Shown: positions 1-11,150, numbered from the stretch's first letter. The stretch is 64,000 nucleotides of DNA from Thelephora terrestris (GCA_015956445.1 WIUZ02000027.1:110363-174362), one strand, 5' to 3'. Notes: generated by a model not told the origin, from the sequence alone. Translations and numbers: made by a program.

Positions 1-326
1 CAAAAGGTAGGTGCCCTTGCAAGTTGTCAATTGGGTGACTATCCGTAGGAGTACATTAGACAAGGAATATAGATATCCGTCGTAGAAGGGTGCCAGTTGC
101 CGAGTTTTGCGGTGTTCCTGAGCCTATGGAACGGTCGGGGTCCTGACACTTATTGACAGTTCCCTTAAACGACCTTAGATATCCATCTGGACTCGAGTGT
201 ACACCGTGTAAATCCTATGGACAGTCACCCAGTCACTCATTCAATGAGTGTTTTTGCAACCCTGTACAGACAACAGACTGATTTACGACTGCCTCAAGAG
301 GCAACAGCCGAGTAAAACCGTCGCAT
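1..326. other. No gene recognised at the left edge
   Basis: I see no convincing coding frame, RNA gene or tandem repeat here. It lies downstream of the Tet/JBP-like gene, which is read on the other strand. Confidence 0.4.
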
Positions 327-1681
327 TCACAAATGTAAACAACAGTCAAAACTATCCCACACGGTCTGGTGAGTGAAGTATGCAGCCGAGATCCTCTGAC
401 CGCCCTCCCACCCTTCTACACTATGTGAAAAGGCCCAACCTCTGAAAAAGATAAGGTCCCCAGGCAGATATCTGAGGCGAAGGTTCAGCTCATCAATGCG
501 GAAATCTCCACCTTGGGTGAAGGTTCCAGCTGCATGGAGGGGGGTCCATTCCAGAGGCGGGCTCCTCTTGTCCCTATGTCTTGGTGTCTGAGAGTTAAAC
601 AGGAGTGCCCTGCCCTGCCAATAAGAAGGGTCTACCGCATTGAAGGCACGAAGGTAGGGCAGCTTGTCCATTGAAGTTTCTCTGAGTTTTGAGTACTGGG
701 ATGCAGCTCCGGGATCGAGATGTTCCAGTACATTGTTGAGTCTCTTTGCGACAAACTGAAACTCCGAGAGGGCTTCCGTGGTGGCAGAAAACTTCTGCCC
801 ACTCCCAAGGATGGTTGACGATGGGACAGGGGGCTCTTTCTGCTCGGATTTGAGTTTTGCACACACAAAGGGGAGAGACCACCCACCGAGTGACCTATTG
901 CATGCCAACAAGTTACTAGTTTTATCCGGCCGCAAAGTTCGCCTTCAACCTGCCGGTAAGTGGCCTTGGAGTTCCTCCACTTTCCATCGGCATCTTCTCC
1001 TACAGTAGGCTTCGTCGTTTCACAAAGTTTAGCACAATCATCGTTGAACTTGTCCTGTTTCAAAGTCAGCATGTGAAAATTAGCAAGGCAGAAGGGCGCC
1101 AACCAGTGATTTAGTTCGTTGCCAGCAAGGTATGTGGAGGACTATGGGAATGCCGTTCTTGTCCACAGCAAGACGGGGTTGGTCGTCAAGCCATGCAGTC
1201 TCCAGCTCCGGTACCAAATTACAGGGCGGAGGTCCCTTTCCACCGGCGGCTTCGACAGTCTGACGGAGGTCGAAACCGTCAAAGACAACTTGAGAAGATG
1301 ATTCAGATCGGTGTTCAATGCAAAACTGAAAGTGACATAGAGCCCCTACCCGGCGCCTCTCTGGCTTTTAGGAAGGATCCGACATCATGTCTGAGAAGCC
1401 CACGGAGGCGTTCGGCATTGCTTGTCTTGGTCGAAGCGCGGCTGGAAGGAAGCCTAATTGAGAGCTTCAAGTGGGAAAGACAAACCGGCTTACCTTTTTT
1501 TCTTTGAGGTAGATGCATTCCCCTCTTTGTTTGATTTGCGCTCCATTGGAGGAGATGAGATTCTGGGAGCCTGCCCGGAAGGCTCGTCCTCCTCTAAATC
1601 AGTCAACACTGGGTCATCGAAATATGCCTTGTTTATCTCTTCCCGACTCCAATCGTCGTACTCGTGGCCTTGGGAGTCCAT
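327..1681 (-). CDS. Tet/JBP-like 2OG-Fe(II) dioxygenase, multi-exon
   Basis: The last exon (about 935 to 327) shows the features of the fungal Tet/JBP dioxygenase family: a TPRHRDKR stretch containing an H-x-D iron-binding motif, a GDFRIDELNLRLRYLPGD core, then FFRGWAFSHSVEGWEGGQR with a second histidine and the arginine expected to bind 2-oxoglutarate. This family oxidises 5-methylcytosine or thymine in DNA, and in mushrooms it is expanded and often linked to transposons. The gene is split. An exon from 1681 ends at 1494 and a 52-base GT..AG intron (1493-1442) rejoins the frame exactly. Further introns lie near 1349-1289 and between about 1090 and 900. A middle segment reads LDDQPRLAVDKNGIPIVLH, a pattern I associate with these proteins. 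The true start is uncertain; the ATG at 1681 is the first plausible one. No frame break is obvious in the catalytic exon. No KDZ transposase, the usual partner, is visible in this window. Confidence 0.7.
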
Positions 1682-2762
1682 GGGGCTGAAATTCCACTGG
1701 ATTAGAAAGGGAGGGCTGACGATTCAACTAGGGGCAAGACAGGACCAACCGGAAAAGGGGGGGGTGCTGCTGGGGCAAAGATTCGACGGAGACCAAGGCC
1801 AAGGTATATCCCGATAATCAAGCAGTGGGTGTCTCCCAAGGGGCGTTGAAGGGAGGAGAGCCAGAGGGTGTCAAAGAGAAGAGGAAGATGCTGACGATTG
1901 TCTTTACGGAACGGCAATTGAATTAGGACCCGGCTATCAGAGACGTCATGGAAGGCTAAAACACTTGAGACAGATTCGGCAGAAGAGAGCCGACTCGGAG
2001 GTTTTTGCAAAGTTTCCATTGGGAGGTAGAACGTCCCCCGCAGAGGACATGTCCGACGTCTACAGGACTGTTTGCCGAACAAGAACGACGCAGGCAGCAT
2101 TTGCCAGGGAGAAAGGGAAGGACCAAAAGCTCTAGGCACTTTGTAATAGTGCCCTTTGCAGCCGAAACTAAGGCCGAGTTGGCAAGTTGGACTAAAAAAG
2201 GAAGTGGAAGGGAAGTCGCGCTTGGGTTCAAACTTAGGCTGGTAAAAAGGGACGTAATGTGCGGCATAAGCCTATCTAGGATCCGGCACGAAAAGAGCCT
2301 GTGATGATTTCGCCGTTTACCCTCTTTCATTTCCTTTATTTAACGCCTCATCACCACTAAGTCAGTTGGTGCCCTGCCCTAAACACGGCGGTAAACTGTT
2401 TATTATGCAGTATGCCCTATGCTTAACGACTCAAAGTCCAATACGTGGAACGTGCTACTAGTCAAGATACCCCAGAAGACCCGAGGTATAATACGTGAAC
2501 ATGTACCGGCGGACCTTCATAAGAAGATCCCCCCTACCTGGCCCTCCGTTGCCCCTGGACGACTAGTAGATATTCAGGCTACCGACAACAAGGGATGTAT
2601 TAATAAAGCATCGCGCGCTGACCTCTCGCAGAAGTCAACCGGCTTATTAATCTGACCCTTGGATTGGACTTATGAAAACCATTATGCTTTACGACTCATG
2701 GATCACGCGCAATAGAAAATAGAAAGAAGATTCATTGGAAGCCAACAGTACAAAAGAGTTAT
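1682..2762. other. Intergenic, no supported gene
   Basis: Short frames exist on both strands but none shows domain motifs or clean splice joins. Upstream exons of the dioxygenase gene could lie here; I cannot support any. Confidence 0.35.
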
Positions 2763-4027
2763 CTAATCAATATCTCTTCGGATCCTTTGTACTACTTCCA
2801 ATGCCGATCTCACCAACCCCTCATTCAACCAGTTCTGCTCCCGGATCTCGTTCGGGTCTACGTCCGACAGGTCGTCATAATCTGGAAGCTCTGTGTCAGA
2901 GTTCGGTTCGCTATCAGGAACGAACTCGGCATACGGATCGTACTCCAGAGCAGGCCATTGACGGCGACTACCCCAAGGAGTAGATACGAATTCAGGACGA
3001 GGGGTGTCCCTACGAACAACTCCCAAGTTCTGATAGAACTCGTCGCTCCCGATCTCGATAACCTCATCATCAACAGGAACCAACCTGTTCTCGTGACGAA
3101 CTAACAGACGAGCAGGTGGCAACTCAGCCCGATTGGGAATTATCGGCGACCCGGCCCGATGCAGAACTTCCTCTTCATCCTCTTCTTCGACTCGGACCTC
3201 CGGCTCGTTGCACCTCCTCTGGAGATCCCGGACTTCTCCGGTCAACTCGGAGACACGACGAGTAAGGCGAACCTAAAGGAATAGGGTTAGAAGATATCAA
3301 AAACCTTCAACCCCTACCCCTTACCTTATCGTCCTCCAATTCTCCGGTTTTGGTAACCAGAGCCCGAACCAAGTCCTTGAGGGTAGTCACCTCTCCCTAA
3401 AAGAAAGTTTGAGTTAGAAAGGTCAATTACTCCTGACCCAAACTTTCTTACCTTCAACAAATCGATGTCGGCGCCCTGCCGAACAATACTATCTTCCTGT
3501 CCGTGAATGACACCCTGCATATCCTCCTTCCAATTCTCCAAGGCCTCTATCTCCTCACGACGACCATCGATACGCTCATTGACATGAGCCACTTCGTCCA
3601 TTAACATGGACCCAATGTTCCCCGTATGGAGAACGCTGGCCTCCAACACGGAGTTGAAGGTCTTGTTAGCCTCGGTCACGAACTCAACACCCCTATTGAG
3701 GAGTTCGTTCGCATAAGGATTAGTCTCGATACGCGCCAACTTGCGCCAAGACACCCTTCGAGCAGCTTGGAGGAAGTCCCTGAAACCTAAAAGGAGTTAG
3801 CTTGGTTTCCTAAACCGGAATTCGCAAGCAGGGCCCCCACCTAAATCAGAGAACCCCTCATTAGGGTCGGCGGTGGCGGTCCGGTCCATAACAGCTCCCA
3901 AAGTAGGATAAGGGCGGGATGGATCACGACGGGCATGGGAGAAACGGTCGATGTTGTAGTTGTTCTCCTGAACAGGAGAGTAAGAGGAAGAGCGACGAGT
4001 GGGATTGCGAGTAGAGGCTCGAGGCAT
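2763..4027 (-). CDS. Acidic coiled-coil protein, four exons
   Basis: Unrecognised family. Four exons join in frame. Exon 1 starts at the ATG at 4027 (MPRASTRNPTRR, basic and serine-rich). Exon 2 (about 3785-3452) begins with FRDFLQAARRVSWRKL and holds a helical, heptad-like stretch ending in GADIDLLK. A short third exon (GEVTTLKDLVRAL) lies near 3397-3325. The last exon runs on to 2763. The introns start GTAAGA and GTAAGG and end in TTTTAG and CTTTAG. The C-terminal part has a run of Asp/Glu (VEEEDEEEV) and a long acidic tail with DSEPNSDTELPDYDD. A TATA-like box sits about 60 bases upstream of the ATG. A structural or retroelement-associated protein is possible but not shown. The relic at 19537-19791 has a similar coiled-coil character, though I cannot prove homology. 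Confidence 0.6.
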
Positions 4028-5040
4028 GTTGGCTGTGTGTAACAAAGGTGGGTTTGTTGGAAGACCAGTCATCCAACCCCCTTTGGTTATATACCAAATG
4101 CCATGCCCCTTCCACGACTCAGGAGTTGAGTCATCATTTCTATTGTTTACTGCACATGACCCACATGACATCATATGCCCCTATTTCTTAGTCATATGCT
4201 CCCCTTTTGCCATTGGCTGTTAGTCAGTCATACCCACATTCCTTCCGAACATTCCCAGGCTACGTCATGCTTTGTAATTGCTCTGTAATGCTCTCAAATT
4301 GCTATTGGCCGCCACACTTTCGTTTATCAGCTGATAATTTGTAGCATTAGTCACCACGTAACGCACAGACCATGCAGTGCTGCGCACGGACCATGTTTGT
4401 CTGTGTTTGTATCTTTAGGGTAGTTACATGTCACTGTCACATCACAAATCTAAGTAGTATATATACTCAGAGTAGTTTAGCCTGTACTCCTTAGATTTGT
4501 TATCATCAGATTCTCCGTGACTCTAGGAACCCTCTAGGACAGCTGAGTACGTAGTCCCATTGGCAGTGGCCGGTGCAACATGGTACAAGAGTGCGAGACG
4601 GAGGTCTTGTACAAAAGCAGGCCCCTTAGGACCTGTGGCGCTGGAGGATGGGTAGAGCATGGTAGCTGAGGTAACTATCTCCGCATGCGATAGCGTTATC
4701 ATGCAAAAAGACCAAAAACATCAGATAATGTTTTTAAAACCACTAGCAGTAACGACACCAGGACATTAGTAGAAAATAGTTCTCGCGAAGTTTGTTGCTA
4801 GTGACATTATATCAATAACATCAGACTCTCTGTGACCTCTACTGCTGTGTGCTTAGAGCAAGAGTGCCTGAAGACCCTTGTCTCCTTCTTTCTCCTCTTC
4901 TCCAATCTAGTCTGTGAAGAGACTTCCAATATCCCTGGGTTTGCAACAGGGCTATAACTGTGTGTTTGATCCCTGAGTGTGATAGGTTTGGATAGCAAGA
5001 GTGCTATTGAACTGTAGAGATCGCGTCGGCCTGACAGAGC
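4028..5040. other. Intergenic with a second TATA-like element
   Basis: No gene is supported. AGTATATATACTCAG near 4457-4471 is a palindromic TATA-like element, and the stretch around it has the look of a promoter or a solo-LTR remnant, but I found no second copy to confirm an LTR. Confidence 0.3.
4087..4094 (-). promoter_or_regulatory. TATA-like box of the coiled-coil gene
   Basis: On the minus strand the sequence reads GGTATATAACC, about 60 bases ahead of the ATG at 4027. The position suits a core promoter with a short leader. Inference from position only. Confidence 0.4.
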
Positions 5041-5215
5041 CACCGAACAGGTAAAAAGAGAGAACGCAGAGTATGGCAAGAAACAACCTGTTTGGGATCC
5101 GGCAAACACAGAGTCACCGAACAGGTTGAGAGGGAAACAAAGAGTGCAGCAAGAAACAACCAGTCCGGGATCCGGCAAACACAGAGTCACCGAACAGGTT
5201 GGGAGAGGAAACGAG
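5041..5215. repeat. Tandem repeat, about 74-bp unit, about 2.4 copies
   Basis: Units start at 5041, 5115 and 5188, each with CACCGAACAGGT. The unit also holds GCAAGAAACAACC and GGGATCCGGCAAACACAGAGT. Confidence 0.8.
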
Positions 5216-5290
5216 GTACGGTGGGATTGGGGGGTTAATACTGTAGATACAAAAATACCACGAAGACCGAAGATACAAAATCTTCAACAA

Positions 5291-5600
5291 CCCAGAACCC
5301 ACAGCAGCCAGAGCCGCGTAAACCGACAGGCGGTGAACGCAGACAGAAGCAAACCTCCGACGAGATAGCAATGTCGTTGACGAGGTGAAAACCCCCAGAA
5401 CCCACAACAGCTAGAGCCGCGTAAACCGAGAGGCGGTGAACGCAGACAGAAGCAAACCTCCGACGAGATAGCAACGTCGTTGATGAGGTGAAAACCCCCA
5501 GAACCCACAACAGCCAGAGCCACGCAAACCGACAGGCGGTGAACGCAGACAGAAGCAAACCTCCGACGCAACAGCGTCTCTTTGACGAGGTACAAAGTTC
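5291..5600. repeat. Tandem repeat, 103-bp unit, three copies
   Basis: Units start at 5291, 5394 and 5497. Each contains CAGAACCCACA, GGCGGTGAACGCAGACAG and AAACCTCCGACG. The reverse complement of the same unit recurs at about 10840-10950. A period of 103 is not a multiple of three, so the open frames across it (rich in FASVCVHRLSVYAALA-type peptides) are not taken as genes. Confidence 0.85.
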
Positions 5601-5606
5601 CAGCAC

Positions 5607-6190
5607 AGTTCACACCCGATATATCAGGTGAGAACGAGTGCGACGGGGAGGTGTGAGACCCAGTTCACACCCGATAATTCAGGTGAGAACGAGCACGAGG
5701 GGTGAGCGGATGACGCACAAGGTGTCCAAGAAAAGAGGGGCAGGGAAGAGAAGGTGGGAGTTGAAGTTGAAGAGGGAATAACCGAGCGAAGTTCCATCGC
5801 GATCAGTGATTGGTACCACGAGGCTCTGAGCTACGCGCCGGTGCGTGTGACGCTTCGCTTGATTCGGTAATCGAAATTCGAATTCCACCGATTGTTGATG
5901 TCAACTCCGCCTCCTGCCTTCTCCTCCCCTTTGGTGTTGCCTCTGATTTATCGGATGGCAACAATTTCTACCCTTCCTAGGAGGGTTCCTTGCCTGTTGT
6001 CTGTGCCCCTTTTTTTTAGACGCCTTGCTCGTCATCCGTTCCCCTTGTGCTGGTTCTCACCTGATCTATCGGGTATGAACCGGTCTTACGCCACCTGTCT
6101 TGCTTGTTCTCATCTGATTTATCGGGTGTGAACTTTACTGGAACTTAGTACCTACTCAACGATGTTGCCATCTTGTCAGAGTTTTGTTCA
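5607..6190. repeat. Family S repeats in inverted orientation
   Basis: The motif GATTTATCGGGTGTGAAC and close variants occur twice in reverse orientation (around 5610-5636 and 5663-5690) and twice forward (around 6053-6080 and 6107-6134). The two halves form a loose inverted repeat around 5710-5890. The broken septin piece starts about 90 bases to the right. Confidence 0.65.
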
Positions 6191-6279
6191 CTTTGGTGCG
6201 TGCTCCTCCTAAATGGCGCTGGAACCAGCTGCCATAGGTGTCGGGTGGTTTCTGACGCTCTCGTTGTTTGGTTGCGCAG

Positions 6280-6566
6280 GTCAGACTGGTTTGGGAAAGT
6301 CGACATCGATTAACACGCTCTTCGCGTCGCACTTGATTGATTCGAAAGGCCGCTTCGCTTCAGATGAGGAGGTCCGGCAGACGACGGAAATTCATCCAGT
6401 CTCGCATAGTAAGTCGTTCATTCAAGCACGCTTTGCCGTTGGAGCTTAAACAAGCCGGGGCAAATGAATGCTGGTTACTGATGGGGTACTTCGTGTCCGC
6501 TTGATTCGTTGCTGTAGTTATCGTGGAAATGGTGTGAGGCTGAGGTTGAACATCGTCGATACGCCC
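6280..6566 (+). pseudogene. Septin GTPase fragment (P-loop exon plus part of the next)
   Basis: The first exon (6280-6408) encodes the septin P-loop GQTGLGKST followed by INTLFASHLIDSKGR and EVRQTTEIHPVSH, which is the start of the septin GTPase domain. It opens after a good acceptor (TTGCGCAG) and ends at a GTAAGT donor at 6409. The intron closes at CTGTAG (6517). The next exon then encodes VRLRLNIVDTP, the G3 region, but one A is missing in the GTGGAAATGGTG stretch, so the frame is lost. Nothing matching the rest of a septin follows. Septins are filament-forming GTPases of cell division. This is a two-exon DNA-level fragment with its intron kept, not a processed copy, and it lies beside S-family repeats. 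Confidence 0.8.
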
Positions 6567-6834
6567 GCTTGTATTAGATAGGGAGAATCCAGGACCCTTT
6601 ACGACAGTTCTTGCTTTCGCGTGTTTGCTTCAACCTCCCTTGCTCTCACCCGGTTATAGGAGTCCTCTGAACAGGAACCAGTTCGTACTGAGGTTGAAGC
6701 TTCACACTCTTGCGGCAATTCAGGATCACATGGAGGAAACGAAACAAGGAGCTGGATATTGTTTTGGTTTGCAAAAACCAAAACCATGATAGTAACTACA
6801 AATGTACGCGAAGCTCAGTGTAAAAATGATTATA

Positions 6835-8585
6835 TCAAGGCGGCGATATCAAGGCGGCGAAAATTTTGTCGAGGCGGTCAGGCAGTGGGCGGTACCCCTT
6901 CAAACGTCGAACCACAAGGAACCCTGAACACTTCTTGGTCCCACACTTGAAGACCTGCTTGATGTTGTACCTCTTCTTTGTGGCTTTAGGTACAACCCAA
7001 GGACGGTAGGCGTGGCAGATCTTGCACTGCAAAGGGAATCTTCCTCCGTTAGGTTGGGCGGTGGGGTGGACTCGTTCGAAACGCTCCATCTCCACACCTG
7101 TTTCGGTCCACTGAAGGTGGACAACCCCGGTGTAATGGAGGGTGGACGATAGAGAGAGGGCGGCAGGGACAGTGTCTTTGGACGGGCGACCGGTGACCAG
7201 GACGTTCATCACAAACTCGGCGATGAATGGAGTGATCCTATAAGGATCAAGGTCGGCCTCCGAAAAAGCGAAGGTGTCGGCAAATTTGAACCTGCCATAG
7301 AAAAGGCAGGGCGGTCAACATTGACATCATAACGATGGGCCTTACTTACGAGTTTGCGACCTCACGGAGCTCTTCGCGGGCAGCGGGAATGCGGACAACG
7401 GAGCCGCAGGCAGCCAACACCATCATCGAGTACTTTCTGGACTGAAAGTACTCGCGCAGATCTGGACCAATGACTTTCTCGAAAAACTAGAGGCAGTCAG
7501 TCAAAAGTAAAGTTGAAAAAATGGCTGACGCTCACGTCAGATATCCCAGTGCTCTGAGAGGTTGTATTGCCGTCCCCGCAATACATGAGGTCGCCCCTTT
7601 CTTTGTCCGAATGGGTGTGGACGATCAGGATAGCTTGGTCAAAGTTTTCACTAGTTGTATCAGGGTTAGCTACTGTATTGAAAACGGGGATAGCCGACTT
7701 AGTTGCTCACCGGTTCAACAGATTCACCACTCTGGCAACCTTCTCACGGTGCGGTTCGAGGTTGCTGGGGTCAACGTCGAAAGGGACACAACGGTACTTC
7801 AGGTCTTGGGGATTTTGCGAGAAGAAACCCTGGAGCTGCACGTGGAGAGCCAGTGCAGGGGTGCCCTTGCCGGCAACGGAGGCCATGATGAATTCAAGCA
7901 CTATGACGGATGAGCTCTTGTAACGGACGCCGTGATCTCCTTTTGCGGTGTCAGCGATGGTCATACCCTGTGGGAAAACCGGCGCATCTCCTTTCCACAG
8001 ACCCTGCGCAACAGTCAGGGTGGATGAGAGAGAGAGGACTGGCAGACGAGAAACTTACGTAGAAGATGTTTCTCCTTCCACAGCAAGTGGGACACTCGTA
8101 TGTGCAGGAGTCCAGTTCTTCTTTCTCCATCCCTGCTAACTCGGGAATGCATCCGGGACAGTTGGACCGCCCGCACTTGCTGCATGTGACCGAGGACGCA
8201 TGGCCATTCCCGCACAGCGAACACCACTGTCAAATCATTAGGACAAGCACTTACAAGATAAAGAGAGGGGTCGTACCAGGTCACCAGGCTGGACGCTGGA
8301 TGGGCGTCCAGTCCTTACTTTCTTTGGTAGGACAACCGCCGGGAGTACCGAATCCTGAGAGGATTGGGGAAGAGCCAGTGCCCCGGCTGGGGAGAGTTCC
8401 ACAGACGTGGAAACCGGTCCAGGGATTCCAAGTGGGCAATGTGTTGCCGTCCCGCCGGTGGTCTTGAGCTTGCCGCCGTTCGTCTTCCTTGCGGTGTTCT
8501 TCTTACCCTTCGTCTTCTCCACAAGGAGATCGAGCGGGTTGCTCGGGCTCATCCTGGCCGCAGAATGCTTGTTGACCCTTGCCAT
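6835..8585 (-). CDS. Zinc-finger protein with a caspase/CHAT-like His-Cys pair
   Basis: A clean multi-exon gene. It starts at the ATG at 8585 (MARVNKHSAARMSPSNP). After a basic linker and an intron comes a Cys-rich finger, CSLCGNGHASSVTCSKCG then CPGCIPEL and CPTCCG, about residues 100-155. After further introns comes an alpha/beta-looking stretch with ILIVHTHSD and, about 54 residues later, MMVLAACGSVV. A His in H-x-H and a Cys in an Ala-Cys-Gly turn are spaced as in caspase-fold/CHAT peptidases (usual motifs ATHG and LSAC). The C-terminal exon has a zinc ribbon, CKIC with CGTKKC. All introns are 45-60 bases with GT..AG, and the frame stays open to a stop at 6835. I recall similar proteins as expanded families in Agaricomycetes, of unknown role. 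Protease activity is an inference from two motifs. Confidence 0.65.
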
Positions 8586-9626
8586 TTTAATGCCCGATGC
8601 AATCAGGTAAAAAAACAGTTTCTTGTGAGGTGGCGAACGATGGTGGTGAAGACGACAGGAGGAAGAGCAACGGCGGAAGGAGGAGCGAGGGCGGAAGGAG
8701 GAGTGAAGGAGGAGCGAGGGCGGAAGAAAGGCAACCCAATTTGGAATTTAAATGCTGGCATCGCCGATCGCCGGAACTAATTGACAGGACTTCCAAAGAC
8801 TTCCGATTGCCTCCAAGCGCTCAGACGGTTAACGTTCCGAACAAAGGGACTTCTCTCGGTTGTTTCCTTCAACTCCACCAGACTCCACCTCGCGTCCAAG
8901 AAGTTTGAGCACTGGCTCCTAACATTGCCCCTCGATTTATCGGGCGGTAATAATTTATAATCATCAGCGCCGACAAGCAGCATGGCCCATGACCGGCTTC
9001 TGGAATCCTCACACCCTGGGAATAGATTGTTCCAACAGCCCTCCTTTGACTGGAGTGCGCCAGAGGCATAGTTCCCTCAGTTTCTCAATAAGCCAAGTGA
9101 GTAATTGTTTGGTCCATGCAGTCGCAAGAATGGCATGAGTGAAAGCGAGTGTGGTAGATGGTTGTGTTGGAAGACTGTACAATCCCCAAGCAATGCGGCG
9201 TCATCGTAAACGATCGGTCAAGGCAATCAAGATACCGTGCCATCGAGGCACGAGAATAGAATAATGACCAAGACGGTCTGGTGAAGGGGGGCGAGCGACG
9301 AGTATATGTAACAAGCGTTGAGCAACGCGACCGGTCTTACCACACACAAGGTCGGGCGAAAGCGTAGACAGCATTGGATTTGACAGGGGCGGCATGCTGG
9401 TAGGCACCCTATGACCTCTTGGGCAATGGATGCTTTGCCTCTATGGGAGCACGAGTCTTGGTTGAGTGCGCTGGTATCGGTGAAGACAATTTCCGGGTAT
9501 GTGCGTGGTGGTAAGGACCGCCCTCTTTTACTTATGTTTGTACTGTTGCCCAGTGGTTATGATACCGACCACCAAAAAATAATTCCATTCAAGTAAGCAT
9601 GCGCGCTGGATAAACGCTTAGTACTG
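8586..9626. other. Intergenic, purine-rich tract and S-motif remnant
   Basis: About 8655-8735 is an imperfect GGAGGAGCGAGGGCGGAA-type purine tract just upstream of the zinc-finger gene. TCGATTTATCGGGCGGTAA near 8930 resembles the S-family motif. I see no supported gene. Confidence 0.4.
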
Positions 9627-10301
9627 CCTGCCACAGTGGGAGAGCTCTGGTCTCAGTTGAGGGGGACCCAGACCTCCCTCACCAGCCACGATGTCAAGTT
9701 CCACCATCTGGATACACTCGTCAACGAGGACAACGGCTTCAAGCACGATATTGAATTGATCAAGGAATTCATGGAAGAACGCAAGCAAAAAGCTGAAGCT
9801 AGAGATCAATGCCATGACAAGGAGTTCTCAACCGACGACGACAACACCCGAAGCATCGCCACTGTTGTTCCACATGAATTGTAGAGAGTGGGCAAAGATG
9901 AAAAAGCTACTGCCAAACACGAGGACCACCGCCGATCCAGCCTCGAGGTTGGGTGACCTTCCTTGGCGGAGTTCGACGAAGAGGATCACCACTGGTCCAA
10001 ACTGAGGTCCCATGTTCCAGAAGGCATCATCCGTCGCATCGAAACCCTATCCAGTCAACTCGAGTCGGCACTTGAACTCTCTCTTTCTCTGCAGGCTTGA
10101 CAGGTCGCCGCTCGGGACACGATCCACCTTCTCAAACTCGGGGTCACTGAACTTTGACAACTTGCCCAGGCAACACAGACGAAGGTCGACAATCGACACG
10201 ATGTTCACCAAGTTGCCATTGAGGAGGCAATTGAGTCGGTGCGTATTCCCGAGTAGGAACGAGAGAATGAGAGAGAGTCACTGACAGAGACGATAAATTA
10301 G
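9627..10301 (+). pseudogene. Coiled-coil protein relic, one frame with five stops
   Basis: A single reading frame of about 220 codons stays in phase from 9636 to 10299. It is broken only by TAG (9882), TGA (9954), TGA (10098), TGA (10155) and TAG (10254). Each of these could be a CAG or CGA codon after one C-to-T change. The reading between stops is strongly helical and heptad-like (GELWSQLRGTQTSL, IRRIETLSSQLESALEL, HDVHQVAIEEAIESV). I recall long coiled-coil proteins of this style in Agaricomycetes but cannot name the family. Absence of frameshifts suggests decay by point transition only. Confidence 0.6.
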
Positions 10302-10499
10302 TGGAAGAAAGGAGTTGAAGGGAATTGTCGTCGGTCCAAGGACACTGGAATGTGGAGAAGGATCGTCTGTGTCACGCTAGGTTTAGAGAGAGAAATGAAC
10401 GAGGGCCGTCAGAAAAACCCAAGTAGTCTTTGGGGCTCGTGAGGTCGGAAAATTGATTTTATAGATCATAATCTCATCTCTCATGTCAACTTTCCCAGC

Positions 10500-11150
10500 T
10501 TGCCCAAAAATAGAAAGGCGCAATGTGTGTGCTTCTCGGGATTGCTCGCAACGGAACTTCTTTCGGCTAGTCCACCTTGGCAACAGCCTAACTTCCCTCG
10601 CCTGCTTTGTCTTCAACTCCCTCCTCCTCCTCCCCAACATCGGGTGGCAATAATTGTTATCTGCCTTATGAGAGTTCTGCAGGTCTCGTGTCGCCCTTGT
10701 TCTCATCTGATTTATCGGGTGTGAACTGGTCTCGTGCCAGAACTTTGCGCCTCCCCGTCGCGCTCGTTCTCATCTGATATATCGGGTGCAAACTGCACCG
10801 GAACTCTGTGCCTCGTCAACAACACTGCTATCGCATCGGAGGTTTGCTTCTGTCCGCGTTCACCGCCTGTCGGTTTACGCGGCTCAGGCTACTGTGGGTT
10901 CTGGGGCTTTCACCTCATCAACGATGTTGCTATCTCGTCGGAGGTTTGCTATAATCCGCGTTCACCGCTTTCGGTTATGCAGCTCCACCTCCCGCTTTTC
11001 GCTCGTTTTCACCCTAATCATTAGGTGCGTGCAAACCTGTCTTGTGCAAGAACGTCAGCACTACGGGCTCTTGCCCTGTCAATAACGCAATGTTTCTCTC
11101 CCTCGCGGAGGAGTGCATCCATCTGCGTCGACCGCTTTAGGTCCTAGTGA
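10500..11150 (+). repeat. Family S repeat, second locus
   Basis: Carries GATTTATCGGGTGTGAAC near 10708 and a variant near 10774, followed by the reverse complement of the 103-bp unit (GGAGGTTTGCTTCTGTCCG, then CGTTCACCGCCTGTCGG). It is collinear, inverted, with about 5455-5690, so it is a dispersed element and not just a local duplication. A more diverged tail runs to about 11150. Confidence 0.65.

Noticed and set aside
1956-2330. Upstream exons of the dioxygenase gene
   Set aside because: Frames are open but no splice join brings them into phase with the exon at 1681, and no known domain is seen.
5041-5600. CRISPR-like array
   Set aside because: Units are directly adjacent with no unique spacers, and the sequence is eukaryotic.
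5235-5613. Minus-strand frames giving repeated FASVCVHRLSVYAALA-type peptides
   Set aside because: They cross a 103-bp tandem repeat whose period is not a multiple of three, so the peptides change frame from unit to unit.
8587-8796. Low-complexity minus frame rich in Leu, Pro and Ser
   Set aside because: It is simply the complement of a GGAGGAGCGAGG-type purine tract upstream of the zinc-finger gene.
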